DNA of 33,480 bases from Aciditerrimonas ferrireducens (GTDB taxonomy: Bacteria; Actinomycetota; Acidimicrobiia; Acidimicrobiales; UBA8190), in the NCBI RefSeq assembly GCF_023130475.1, contig NZ_JAKHEX010000025.1:1-33480 (forward strand), read 5' to 3'. Positions 7,267 through 15,092 of this stretch are shown in pieces. The position numbers were made by a program, and so were the translations under genes. The notes under the pieces are model-generated. The model did not search any database. It was not told where the DNA came from and saw nothing but the letters and a program-made list of their open reading frames with translations. Each line of letters opens with the position of its first letter. The stretch's first letter is position 1.

Positions 7267-9378
7267 GTGAAGCGCCCGGGCCCGGCCCGGGGCCCGCTGC
7301 TCGCTAAGGTCCCCGCCGTGGCCGGGTCGTCGCTGGCACGGGGGGCGGTGCTCTGGGAGCCGCCGGCCGATGCCTGGGAGACCAGCCGCCTCGGGGCCTT
7401 CGCCCGGTGGCTGGTGGAGAAGGGGGTGCCCGGGGCGCCGGGGCCGGGCAGCTACGAGGCCCTGTGGTCCTGGTCGGTGAGCGACCTGGCGGCGTTCTGG
7501 GGCGCCGTGCAGGGGTTCTTCGAGCTCGGTGACCCGGGGGACCCCCCGGGTCCGGTGCTGGTGGACCGGGCCATGCCCGGGGCCCGCTGGTTCCCCTCGT
7601 GGCGGGGCAACTACGCCGGGGCGCTCCTGGAGGCGGTGGCCCGGGTCCCGCCCGAGCAGCCGGTGCTGCGCTGCTGGTCGGAGAGCACCGGGGCGGCCGG
7701 CGAGCCGGTGACCGCCGGGGCGCTGCTGGGGGACGTCGCCGCCCTGCAGGCCGCCCTGGTCGAGCTGGGGGTGGGCCGCGGGGGCCGGGTCGCGGCGGTG
7801 CTCGGCGCGGGCCCCGAGGCGGTGGTCGGGCTGCTCGCCACCGCCAGCCTGGGGGCCACCTGGAGCTCGCTCTCCCCCGAGCTGGGCCCCCAGGCCGCCT
7901 TGGACCGTCTCGGCCAGTTCGACCCGCAGGTCCTGCTCTGCGTCGAGGCCTACCGCTACGGGGGCCGGGTGGTGGACCGCCGGGAGCTGGTCGGGGCCCT
8001 GCGGGAGGGCCTCGGGGGACTGCGGGCCACGGTGCTGGTCCCGACCCTCGACGCCCCCCGGCCCGGGCCGGGGCTCCGCTCCTACCCGGAGCTGCTCGCC
8101 GCCCACCGGGCCACCCCGGCCGCCGGGAGCCCCGCCGCGCCGCTGCGGGTGGAGCCGGTGCCCTTCGACCATCCCCTCTGGGTGCTCTACTCCTCGGGGT
8201 CCACCGGGCGGCCGAAAGCCATCGTGCAGGGCCACGGGGGGATCCTCCTCGAGCACGCCAAGGCCCTCGGGCTCCACCAGGACCTGCGGCTCGGGGAACG
8301 GTTCCTCTGGTACACGACGACCGGCTGGATGATGTGGAACTACCTGGTCTCGGGCCTCCTCCTCGGCGCCGAGGTCTGCGTGGTCGACGGCAGCCCCACC
8401 TGGCCGGACCTCGGGGTGCTCTGGCGGCTGGCCGCCGAAGCCCGCCTCGGCGCCCTCGGGGTCTCCGCCGGGTTCCTCGACGCCTGCCGACGCGCCGGCC
8501 TGGAACGGGAGCTCGGGGACCTGGACCTCGGGTCCCTGCGGGTCCTCGGGTCCACCGGCTCGCCCCTCTCGGCCGCCACTGCCGCCTGGGCCGCCGAGGT
8601 GACCGGGGGTGCGCAGGTGGCGTCCATCTCGGGGGGCACCGACGTGTGCACCGCGTTCTTGGGCCCGGCCCCGGTCCTGCCGGTGCGGGCCGGGGAGCTC
8701 TCCTGCGCGTACCTGGGCTGCGCCGCAGAAGCCCTGGCCGACGGGCGGCCGGTGCGGGGCGAGCAAGGGGAGCTGGTCGTCCTCGCCCCCATGCCGTCCA
8801 TGCCCCTCGGTCTGCTCGGGGACCCCGACGGCCAGCGGCTCCGGGCCACCTACTACGCCCAGCACCCCGGGGCCTGGACCCACGGGGACGCGGTGGTCCG
8901 CTTCGAGGACGGGGCCTGGGTGGTCCTGGGCCGCTCGGACGCCACCTTGAACCGGGGCGGGGTCCGGCTTGGCACCGCCGAGTTCTACGAGGCCCTCGAC
9001 CAGCTGCCCGAACTGACCGACCACCTCGTGGTCCACCTCGAGGACACCGACGAGCTCGTCCTCCTCGTCGCCCTGGCCGACGGCGTCACCCTCGACGACA
9101 CCCTCGAACGCCGCATCCGGGAGCACCTGCGCCGCCAGCTCTCCCCCCGCCACGTCCCCGACCAGGTCCACGCCCTCCCGGCCCTGCCCCGGACGCTCAC
9201 CGGCAAGCGCCTCGAGGTCCCCGCCAAGCGGATCCTCCAAGGCGCCGACCCGAACGCAGTCGCCGCCCCCGAGGCCCTCGCCGACCCCCGGGCCCTCCCG
9301 GCCCTCGCCGACCTCGCCCGGCGCCGCCGGGCGGGGCGCGCCAAGACGGTCGAGCCCGAGGCGGGCTCCGCCCGCTGA
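7267..9378 (+). CDS. Acetoacetyl-CoA synthetase (acetoacetate-CoA ligase)
   Basis: This ANL-superfamily enzyme activates acetoacetate with ATP and joins it to CoA, linking ketone-body or polyester breakdown to acetyl-CoA. The N-terminal region with FARWLVEKG, SYEALWSWSVSDLAAFWGAVQ and PGARWFPSWRGNYA is diagnostic for acetoacetyl-CoA synthetases. The phosphate loop YSSGSTGRPKAI lies at about residue 307. The TTTGWMMWN motif, GGTDVCTAF, the hinge GRSDATLNRGGVRLG and the C-terminal LTGKRLEVPAKRI with the catalytic lysine (about residue 645) are all intact. The length, 703 residues from 7267 or 686 from the in-frame GTG at 7318, is near the usual 650. The later start, preceded by TAAGG, may be the true one. 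It is the only gene of lipid or ketone activation in the window. Confidence 0.9.
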   Translation: MKRPGPARGPLLAKVPAVAGSSLARGAVLWEPPADAWETSRLGAFARWLVEKGVPGAPGPGSYEALWSWSVSDLAAFWGAVQGFFELGDPGDPPGPVLVDRAMPGARWFPSWRGNYAGALLEAVARVPPEQPVLRCWSESTGAAGEPVTAGALLGDVAALQAALVELGVGRGGRVAAVLGAGPEAVVGLLATASLGATWSSLSPELGPQAALDRLGQFDPQVLLCVEAYRYGGRVVDRRELVGALREGLGGLRATVLVPTLDAPRPGPGLRSYPELLAAHRATPAAGSPAAPLRVEPVPFDHPLWVLYSSGSTGRPKAIVQGHGGILLEHAKALGLHQDLRLGERFLWYTTTGWMMWNYLVSGLLLGAEVCVVDGSPTWPDLGVLWRLAAEARLGALGVSAGFLDACRRAGLERELGDLDLGSLRVLGSTGSPLSAATAAWAAEVTGGAQVASISGGTDVCTAFLGPAPVLPVRAGELSCAYLGCAAEALADGRPVRGEQGELVVLAPMPSMPLGLLGDPDGQRLRATYYAQHPGAWTHGDAVVRFEDGAWVVLGRSDATLNRGGVRLGTAEFYEALDQLPELTDHLVVHLEDTDELVLLVALADGVTLDDTLERRIREHLRRQLSPRHVPDQVHALPALPRTLTGKRLEVPAKRILQGADPNAVAAPEALADPRALPALADLARRRRAGRAKTVEPEAGSAR

Positions 9379-9477
9379 GCCGGGTCGCCGAGGGCCGCCA
9401 GGCGCGACCAGACTGGCCGGGGACATCCCGGGGCCGGCCGGGGCGGAGCGGGCCGAGGACCGTCGGGAGGTGCCAGG

Positions 9478-10737
9478 GTGGCCAGCGAGGACACCGAGGT
9501 GGTGGTGGTCGGGGCCGGCGCGGCCGGCCTGCGGGCCGCTGCGGTGCTGGCCGAGGCGGGCCGGTCGGTGCTGGTCCTCGAGGCTGGCGAAACCCCGGGG
9601 GGACGCCTGGCCAGCCGGCGGGTCGAGGGCTGGGTGCTGGACCGGGGCTTTCAGGTGCTCAACCCGGCCTACCCCGAGCTGCGCCGGGCCCTGGACCTCG
9701 AGGCCCTGGACCTCCAGCCCTTCGACCCGGGCATCGCCGTGGCCAGCGGCGGCCGTCTCCACGTGCTGGCCGATCCTCGCCGCCGACCGGCTGCCTTGGC
9801 GTCCTGGCTCCAGACCTCGCTGGTCCCGTGGCCGGAGCGGCTCGGCCTGCTGCGGCTGGCCGCCTGGGTCGCTCTGCCCCGCCAGCCCCTCCGGCCGGGC
9901 CGCTGGCCCGAGCGGTCCCTTCGGGACGAGCTGGCTCGCCTCGGCGTCCCCGACGGCGCGGTCGATCGGCTGCTCCGGCCGTTCCTCCAGGGGGTCCTCC
10001 TGGAGACCGAGCTCGCCACCTCGGCCCGGGTGGCCCGCCTGATCCTTCGCAGCTTCCTCGCCGGCACCCCGGCCCTCCCCGCCCAGGGCATGGCCGCCGT
10101 CGGCGCCGCCCTGGCCGCTCGCCTGCCGGCCGGCTGCCTGCGGACCGGAACCCCGGTGGCCCAGGTGCGCGAGGGAGAGGTGCGGCTGGCCAGCGGGGAG
10201 CGGATCCGGGCCCGGGCGGTCCTGGTGGCCACGGACCCGGCCAGCGCCGCGTCGTTGCTGCCGGGCCTCCGGGTCCCACCGTGCCGGTCCGTCACCACGC
10301 TCTTCTTCCGGGCACCGTCGAGCCCCTGGCGGCGCCGGCTGCTCGTGGTCGACGCGGAGGACCGGCTCGTGGCGAACACCTGTGTCCTCACCGAGGTGGC
10401 CCCGAGCTACGGGCCCGCCCCGACCGCCGGCGCGCTGGTCCAGGCCTCGGTCCTCGGTGCCCCCGCCGCCGTCGAGCACGCCGCCCTGGCCCAGGCGGTC
10501 CGGGGAAGGCTCGCCCGGCTCTATCGGACCGACACCACCGGCTGGGACCTCCTCGCCGTGGTCCCGGTGCCCGACGCCCTGCCGGCAGCCGAGCCACCCT
10601 GGCCGATCCGCCGCCGAGCCAGGCGCAGCGGAAGCATCTTCGTCTGCGGCGACCATCGGGCCACGCCCTCGCTCCAAGGGGCCCTGGTCTCCGGTCGCCA
10701 CGCCGCCTCGGAGATCCTCCAGGCCCTCACGTCATAG
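9478..10737 (+). CDS. FAD-dependent oxidoreductase (phytoene desaturase/amine oxidase superfamily)
   Basis: The 419-residue protein opens with the FAD-binding Rossmann motif VVVVGAGAAGLRAA, followed by the EAGETPGGRLAS segment in which the acidic residue holds the ribose and GGR binds the FAD pyrophosphate. The C-terminal FAD motif is IFVCGDHRATPSLQGALVSGRHAA, typical of the NAD_binding_8/amino-oxidase group (protoporphyrinogen oxidase, phytoene desaturase, monoamine oxidase). The middle of the chain, where substrate specificity resides, is not assignable. GTG at 9478 has GGAGGTG 5 bases upstream. The 99-base gap to the CoA ligase suggests its own or shared transcription. Its last 11 bases overlap the convergent sigma-factor gene, and a second flavoprotein of the same superfamily lies just beyond that gene. 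Confidence 0.85.
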   Translation: MASEDTEVVVVGAGAAGLRAAAVLAEAGRSVLVLEAGETPGGRLASRRVEGWVLDRGFQVLNPAYPELRRALDLEALDLQPFDPGIAVASGGRLHVLADPRRRPAALASWLQTSLVPWPERLGLLRLAAWVALPRQPLRPGRWPERSLRDELARLGVPDGAVDRLLRPFLQGVLLETELATSARVARLILRSFLAGTPALPAQGMAAVGAALAARLPAGCLRTGTPVAQVREGEVRLASGERIRARAVLVATDPASAASLLPGLRVPPCRSVTTLFFRAPSSPWRRRLLVVDAEDRLVANTCVLTEVAPSYGPAPTAGALVQASVLGAPAAVEHAALAQAVRGRLARLYRTDTTGWDLLAVVPVPDALPAAEPPWPIRRRARRSGSIFVCGDHRATPSLQGALVSGRHAASEILQALTS

Positions 10738-11599
10738 CCGGGTGGGCGAAGATCCCACGGAGCTTCTCGGGGTTGAGGAGCAAGTAGATGCAGGTGATCC
10801 GGCCGTCGTGCTGCTCGCCGGTGAGAACGAGGGTCATGGCGCCCTCGAGCTCGACGACGAGCGCAGCTTCGCCGTTGACCACCGCTTCTCCGACGGCGCT
10901 CACCCCGCCCCGGCGGGCGAGGTTGATGGCGAGTCGCGCAACGCGATCTGCACCCACGACGGGGTGCCGGGCGGCCCGATGGTCGGGTCCGCCGTCACTG
11001 AGGAGTACGGCTCGGGCGTCGAGCAGTTCCAGTGTGCCCTCGAGATCCCCGGCGGAGACTGCCGCCAGGAGCCGTCGGAGGAGACCGGGGTCGAGGGGCT
11101 GGGGAGGCCCGGGGCGCTCCTCGCGCAGACGCCGGCGAGCTCTGGTGGCGATCTGGCGGCACGCTGCCTCGCTCTTGCCGACCACCGACGCGATGTCCGT
11201 GTAGGGCTCGCCGAAGACGTCGGCGAGCAGCCACACAGCCCGCTCGGTCGGGCTCAAGCGATCGAGCACCAGCAGGAATCCGAGCGTGAGCGACTCGACC
11301 AGCTCGGCGTGGTCCTCCGGCCCGCGCTGGACGGCCACCGGCTCGGGCAACCAGGGTCCGACGTAGTCCTCCCGTCGACGAGCAAGGATGCGGGCCCGGT
11401 CGAGCGCCAGGCGGGTGGCGATCGTGGTGAGGTAGGCAGCGGGTCGTGCGATCGGATCGTGCTCCACGGCCTGCCAGCGGATCCAGGTCTCCTGGACGAC
11501 GTCCTCTGCATCCGCGTAGCTCGCGAGGATTCGGTAAGCCAGACCGAGCAGCCGAGGTCGCTCGGCGGCAAAGATTTCGTCGGCGGCGCTCACCGCCAC
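10727..11599 (-). CDS. sigJ: ECF41-group sigma factor with fused SnoaL-like C-terminal domain (SigJ-like)
   Basis: Residues 8-75 form region 2 (RPRLLGLAYRILASYADAEDVVQETWIRW), and residues 112-165 form region 4 (LSPTERAVWLLADVFGEPYTDIA, then the recognition helix with SEAACRQIATRARRRL). After a linker, residues 175-290 make a SnoaL/NTF2-like domain. ECF41 factors are marked by a DGGGK-type element in the linker region (DGGPD here) and a C-terminal NPDKL motif (NPEKL at 276-280); both are present in slightly changed form. In this group the C-terminal domain regulates sigma activity and no separate anti-sigma factor is used. The start overlaps the end of the upstream flavoprotein gene by 10 bases, so the two are coupled. 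ECF41 genes are usually beside oxidoreductase, carboxymuconolactone-decarboxylase or epimerase genes, which fits. Confidence 0.9.
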   Translation of the reverse strand: MAVSAADEIFAAERPRLLGLAYRILASYADAEDVVQETWIRWQAVEHDPIARPAAYLTTIATRLALDRARILARRREDYVGPWLPEPVAVQRGPEDHAELVESLTLGFLLVLDRLSPTERAVWLLADVFGEPYTDIASVVGKSEAACRQIATRARRRLREERPGPPQPLDPGLLRRLLAAVSAGDLEGTLELLDARAVLLSDGGPDHRAARHPVVGADRVARLAINLARRGGVSAVGEAVVNGEAALVVELEGAMTLVLTGEQHDGRITCIYLLLNPEKLRGIFAHPAMT

Positions 11600-12876
11600 A
11601 GCGTCGCGCCGGCAAGAGCCCGCCGGCCCGACGCGTGCGCCGCCGCAGCGATCCCCGCAGCCTCCCCGCTTGCGAGGGACGCATCGGCCAGCAGCCCCAC
11701 CGGACCAACCCAGTCACCGGCCAGGAACACCCCAACGGTCCCCGTCGCGTCGACGGCTGGCCGCCCACCGAACCCTGACCCCGGGCGTGGAAGGGCGTGG
11801 CAGACGGGCATCTCGTGGAGGAACCGTTCGACCACCACGTCGCCCTCGCTGATCCCGCAGCGCCGGGCGAGAGCCCACAGCTGGGCTTCGTCGTCGCGGG
11901 AGGACCGGGCGCCGTAGCGCAGGACGTGGACGACCGCCCGGCCGCGAGGGGCGAGCTCTGCGGCCGGGCTGTGGGTGGCGAGGTAGAGCGGTTCGTCGAG
12001 CCCGTAGGCGACCCTGACGGCAGGGACGCGGCGCAGCCCGAGGTCGAGGCACGCTGCGGTCCCCGGCGGGCCGAGATCCCACGCAGGCGGACGAGGCAGC
12101 AGCGCCCGTGCGGCCCCCGGACTCCCGACGGCCAGCACCACCGAGGCGGCCTGCACAGCCCGTGCCGGCGTACGCACCTCCAGGAAGCCGTCGGCTCGGG
12201 TGTGGAGTGCTGTCGCACGCTCGCCCTCGAGCAGCGTCACCCGGCACGAGGTCGCGACCGCCACGAGGCCGTCGACGAGGGACTGCCAGCCGCCGTCGAG
12301 ATAGATGACGCCTCGAAGGGCGAGTTGCACCTGGCTGACCGCGGCGTCGGCGGAGATGCGTTCGAGGTCACCGGCGTAGGTCGCGACCCGCGTGAGCGCC
12401 GAGACGACCGCGGACCCCCGGGAGCTGAGCCCGAGCGAGGCGATCCACTCGGCGGCGCTCACCGAGTCGAGCCCCGCGCGTTGGTGCCTCGAAAGGGTCG
12501 AGAGCAGCGACGCCAAACGCATCTTGTCGATGGCGCCGAGAGCTCGGGACCGGAGCAGCGAGCCGGCCGAGACCGGAAGCCGGGTCATCTCTCCCGTCGT
12601 CTCGCTGTACCCCGACGCCGCCCGGGAGGGCGGCGACCCGCTGAAGCTGACACCCAAGCGGCTGAGCACTGAGGTCCCAACCCCACCGCGGAAGAGCGCA
12701 CGAGGCCCCTGGTTCAAGACGAAACCGTTGCGCCGATCGCTTCGCGCCCGGCCGCCCACGGCGCGTGTGTCGCAGAGCACGACCGACATTCCCCTGCGCG
12801 CCGCCGCCACCGCCGCCACCAGGCCCGCGAGGCCTCCTCCGACGACCGCTACGTCGACCTCGAACCTGTCACTCAC
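11590..12876 (-). CDS. FAD-dependent oxidoreductase, putative ECF41 partner
   Basis: The 428-residue flavoprotein starts with VDVAVVGGGLAGLVAA and CDTRAVGGRARS, the N-terminal FAD-binding fold of the NAD_binding_8/amino-oxidase superfamily, and ends with VGVFLAGDWVGPVGLLADASLASGEAA, the matching C-terminal FAD motif. The protein resembles carotenoid desaturase- or protoporphyrinogen oxidase-like enzymes; the substrate is unknown. The GTG at 12876 is chosen because GAGGAGG lies 6 bases upstream and the Rossmann strand begins soon after; a further in-frame ATG at 12969 would sit upstream of the predicted promoter. It is the first gene of a two-gene operon with the ECF41 sigma factor. Third-position GC is a little more relaxed here (more A and T) than in the adjacent 9.4-10.7 kb gene, hinting at a different origin. 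Confidence 0.85.
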   Translation of the reverse strand: MSDRFEVDVAVVGGGLAGLVAAVAAARRGMSVVLCDTRAVGGRARSDRRNGFVLNQGPRALFRGGVGTSVLSRLGVSFSGSPPSRAASGYSETTGEMTRLPVSAGSLLRSRALGAIDKMRLASLLSTLSRHQRAGLDSVSAAEWIASLGLSSRGSAVVSALTRVATYAGDLERISADAAVSQVQLALRGVIYLDGGWQSLVDGLVAVATSCRVTLLEGERATALHTRADGFLEVRTPARAVQAASVVLAVGSPGAARALLPRPPAWDLGPPGTAACLDLGLRRVPAVRVAYGLDEPLYLATHSPAAELAPRGRAVVHVLRYGARSSRDDEAQLWALARRCGISEGDVVVERFLHEMPVCHALPRPGSGFGGRPAVDATGTVGVFLAGDWVGPVGLLADASLASGEAAGIAAAAHASGRRALAGATLWR

Positions 12877-12907
12877 GGGGGCCTCCTCGGTCTCGTCTCG
12901 AGGACAT

Positions 12908-12934
12908 GACGCTGACGCCCCCCTGGCTGTGACA
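12908..12934 (-). promoter_or_regulatory. Predicted ECF41-type promoter of the flavoprotein-sigJ operon
   Basis: On the minus strand TGTCACA (12934 to 12928) is followed after exactly 16 bases by CGTC (12911 to 12908). The ECF41 consensus, as I recall it from the published group, is TGTCACA with CGTC about 16 bases downstream. Transcription would start roughly 25 bases before the GTG at 12876, leaving room for the GAGGAGG ribosome-binding site. This would make the sigma factor control its own operon. Confidence 0.7.
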
Positions 12935-13014
12935 CCCCGCCGGCTCGCCTGGTCGCTCGTTGACCTCACGGGTCCGACACCGAACGGGAAGCGCCCCTGA
13001 CCTCAAGCCTCGAG

Positions 13015-13034
13015 CCTCGGGAGTGCTCCCGAGG
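13015..13034 (-). terminator. Hairpin terminator after the membrane-protein gene
   Basis: An 8-base perfect stem, CCTCGGGA paired with TCCCGAGG around a GTGC loop, sits 45 bases beyond the stop of the minus-strand membrane protein. It separates that transcript from the ECF41 operon promoter. The remainder of the 202-base gap (12877-13078) has no gene. Confidence 0.55.
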
Positions 13035-13078
13035 GCATCGCCTCCGACGACCTCGAGGCACGCTCCTGCCGACCGGGT

Positions 13079-13849
13079 TCAGTGGGCGAAGAGGTGCCAC
13101 CCGGCGTAGGTCCAGGCGATGACCAGCAAGACCCGGGCCCAGAGGGGCCGGCTGATGAAGCGGAGGAGCTCCTCGAAGTCGGCTCGGCGGCCCCCGGAGC
13201 GCCGACCAAGGAGGTGGAGGGCGACGCCGCAGGCGACGACCGCCCCGAAGAAGGCGTAGCCGGCCCCGCGAACCCGGGGCAGCAGGAGGCCGAGGAGGAC
13301 CAGGGCGCCGGGCTCGACGCGCCGGGCCGGCACCGAGCCGGCGTCGCCGATCGACGGGCCCGGGCGCCCCTCCGGCCGGGCTCGGCCAGCGGCTCGCTCG
13401 GCGGCCACCCGGGCCCGGGCCCAGGCGAAGAGCACGCCGACGACCATCCAGGTCCACAAGGCGGCGGCCCGAAGGGGCCGGGCGTAGAGGATGAGGGCGC
13501 TCAGGGTCAGGTGGGGCTGGTGGGGCCCGGTGTCGAGGCCCAGGATCTCCCAGGCCAGGATGCAGAGGGTGAGGAGCAGCCACGGCCAGGTCCCGGCGAA
13601 GGCCCGCGCGGCCCCGCCCCGGCCCGGCCGTGGCCAGGGCGCCGCGGCCGGCCGCACCCGGATCCCCAGACGCCAGCCCCGCGCGCCGCTGGCGAGCAGC
13701 GCGCCGAGGACCACCACGGCCGCCAGCGAGATCCCCCAGGTCGCCTTGCCGCCGGTCGTGTAGGCCTTGTACAGGCTGGCCCAGCCGCACCAGGCCAGCG
13801 AGCAGGCCAGGCCCACCGCCCCGAGCACCCTGGCCCGCCCCTGCCCCAC
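13079..13849 (-). CDS. Multi-pass membrane protein of unknown function (DUF6186-like)
   Basis: About 256 residues contain five to seven hydrophobic helices separated by Arg-rich loops. The first helix pair (VLGAVGLACSLAWCGWASLY and ISLAAVVVLGALLASG) is followed by WPWLLLTLCILAWEILG, a HQPHLTLSALI segment and a Trp-rich helix, and the C-terminus is LLRFISRPLWARVLLVIAWTYAGWHLFAH. This last element, an amphipathic helix then a membrane helix ending in GWHLF, recalls small actinobacterial membrane proteins grouped as DUF6186, a match from memory. No transport or enzyme motif is visible. GTG at 13849 follows AGGATGGGGCG; a TTG at 13903 is an alternative without a good ribosome-binding site. It probably follows the dehalogenase gene on one transcript. 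Confidence 0.65.
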   Translation of the reverse strand: MGQGRARVLGAVGLACSLAWCGWASLYKAYTTGGKATWGISLAAVVVLGALLASGARGWRLGIRVRPAAAPWPRPGRGGAARAFAGTWPWLLLTLCILAWEILGLDTGPHQPHLTLSALILYARPLRAAALWTWMVVGVLFAWARARVAAERAAGRARPEGRPGPSIGDAGSVPARRVEPGALVLLGLLLPRVRGAGYAFFGAVVACGVALHLLGRRSGGRRADFEELLRFISRPLWARVLLVIAWTYAGWHLFAH

Positions 13850-13921
13850 CGCCCCATCCTGGCCGCCCGCAGGGCGCCGGGGGTGGCGGCCCCCGATGGC
13901 CAAAGGAGCCGGCCTCGCCGG

Positions 13922-14845
13922 TCAGTCGACCCGGGGGGTGGCCCGGACGAAGTCGACGACCACCTGGGCCAGGGCCGGCCCGGCGTCCTCCTGGAGGAAG
14001 TGCCCGGCCCCCCGGATCACCGGGTGCTCCCGGCCCTGGGCCCCGGGCACCGCCCGCTGGAAGGCCCGCTCACCGCCCCCGGTGATCGGGTCCTGGTCGG
14101 AGAAGGCCGTGAGGAAGGGGCGGTCGAAGCGACGCAGCACCTCCCAGGCCCGGCGGTTCGCCTCGGCCGCGGGGTCGTCGGGCCGGGTCGGCACCAACGA
14201 GGGCATGACCTTCGGCCCGGCCTTGAAGCGCTCGTCGGGGAACGGCGCGTCGTAGACGGCCCGGACGGCGTCGGGCAGCGGGCGAGTACAGCCACTGGCC
14301 ACGATCCGCCCAACAGGCAGGTCCGGGGCCTTCGCCGCGTACTCCTGCCAGGCCAGGAACGCCTGGCTCATGGGCTGGTCCCCGGTCGGCAGGCCAGTGT
14401 TCGCCGCCACCACCCGGGCGAAGCGCTCGGGGTGCTCGCCCAGGAGGCGAAGGCCGAGCAGCCCGCCCCAGTCCTGGCAGACCAGCGTCACCCGGTCCAG
14501 GCCGAGCTCGTCGAACAGGGCCGCCCGCAGCCACTCGACGTGGCGGGCGTAGGTGTGGTCGCTCGGCGCGGCGGGCTTGTCCGAGCGGCCGAAACCCACG
14601 AGGTCCGGAGCCACGCAGTGCAGCCCGGCCTCGACCAGCGGGGGGATCACGGTGCGCCAGAGGTAGGACCAGGAGGGCTCGCCGTGGAGCAGCAGCACCA
14701 CCTCCCCCTCGGCCGGGCCCGCCAGCACGACGCTGAGCGCCAGCCGGCCCGTCCCGTCCCCCCGGGGCACCTCGACCTCGATGGACCGAAAGGGGAAGTC
14801 CGGCAACCCCTCGAACCGTTCGGCCGGCGTCCGCAGGACCTCCAT
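13922..14845 (-). CDS. dhmA: Haloalkane dehalogenase-like alpha/beta hydrolase (HLD-I type)
   Basis: Haloalkane dehalogenases replace a halogen on an alkane with a hydroxyl group using an aspartate nucleophile. The 307-residue protein has the HGEPSWSYLWR oxyanion region (His54-Gly55-Glu56), the nucleophile elbow LVCQDWGG with Asp125 and the halide-binding Trp126, FLTAFSDQDPITGG with the candidate acid (Asp250 or Asp252), and GAGHFLQED with the catalytic His282. The Trp126 after the nucleophile and the acid late in the chain match subfamily HLD-I, which includes DhlA and the mycobacterial DhmA. A second halide-stabilising Trp may be Trp166 in the cap. Related epoxide hydrolases differ in the elbow residue. 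GGGAAGGAG precedes the ATG by 5 bases. The membrane protein gene follows closely. Confidence 0.8.
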   Translation of the reverse strand: MEVLRTPAERFEGLPDFPFRSIEVEVPRGDGTGRLALSVVLAGPAEGEVVLLLHGEPSWSYLWRTVIPPLVEAGLHCVAPDLVGFGRSDKPAAPSDHTYARHVEWLRAALFDELGLDRVTLVCQDWGGLLGLRLLGEHPERFARVVAANTGLPTGDQPMSQAFLAWQEYAAKAPDLPVGRIVASGCTRPLPDAVRAVYDAPFPDERFKAGPKVMPSLVPTRPDDPAAEANRRAWEVLRRFDRPFLTAFSDQDPITGGGERAFQRAVPGAQGREHPVIRGAGHFLQEDAGPALAQVVVDFVRATPRVD

Positions 14846-14891
14846 GGCGCTCCTTCCCGGCTGGTCCCGATCGATCCGCCTGAATCGCTAC

Positions 14892-14911
14892 CTATTCTGC
14901 CTCGAGGATAG
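14892..14911. promoter_or_regulatory. Imperfect palindrome upstream of the dehalogenase gene
   Basis: CTAT at 14892-14895 and ATAG at 14908-14911 flank an internal self-complementary CCTCGAGG, about 50 bases before the hydrolase start. It could be an operator. The rest of the 247-base gap (14846-15092) has a less GC-rich patch near 15010-15050, and I see no gene or clear RNA in it. Confidence 0.25.
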
Positions 14912-15092
14912 TCGATCGCGCCGGCCGGGGTCGCGACGTTCCCTGGAGTGACGGGCCTGGCCCAGCTGCCGAACGGCGAGTCCCGAAGTGCCCGGTCGGC
15001 GGGTCCCGATGCACAACACGACACACAAACTCCACAACGACGCTCGGCACACCGGAGGACGGCTCCCCCCGCTGACCCCGTCGGTTGGATGC

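Noticed and set aside
4931..7270. Plus-strand open frame of 779 codons across the MFS and secreted-protein genes
   Set aside because: Same reasoning: low-complexity translation antisense to genes with membrane helices and a signal peptide.
6316..10701. Very long minus-strand open frame extending upstream of 7137 across the CoA ligase and flavoprotein genes
   Set aside because: It is the reverse of well-recognised plus-strand genes, stays open only because of high GC, and reads as low-complexity Gly/Pro/Arg/Glu sequence. Only its last 273 codons look like a protein.
14940..15092. Possible small RNA or attachment site in the longest gap
   Set aside because: The stretch is somewhat less GC-rich and has short C/A-rich runs, but no stable hairpin pair, promoter or repeat could be defined.
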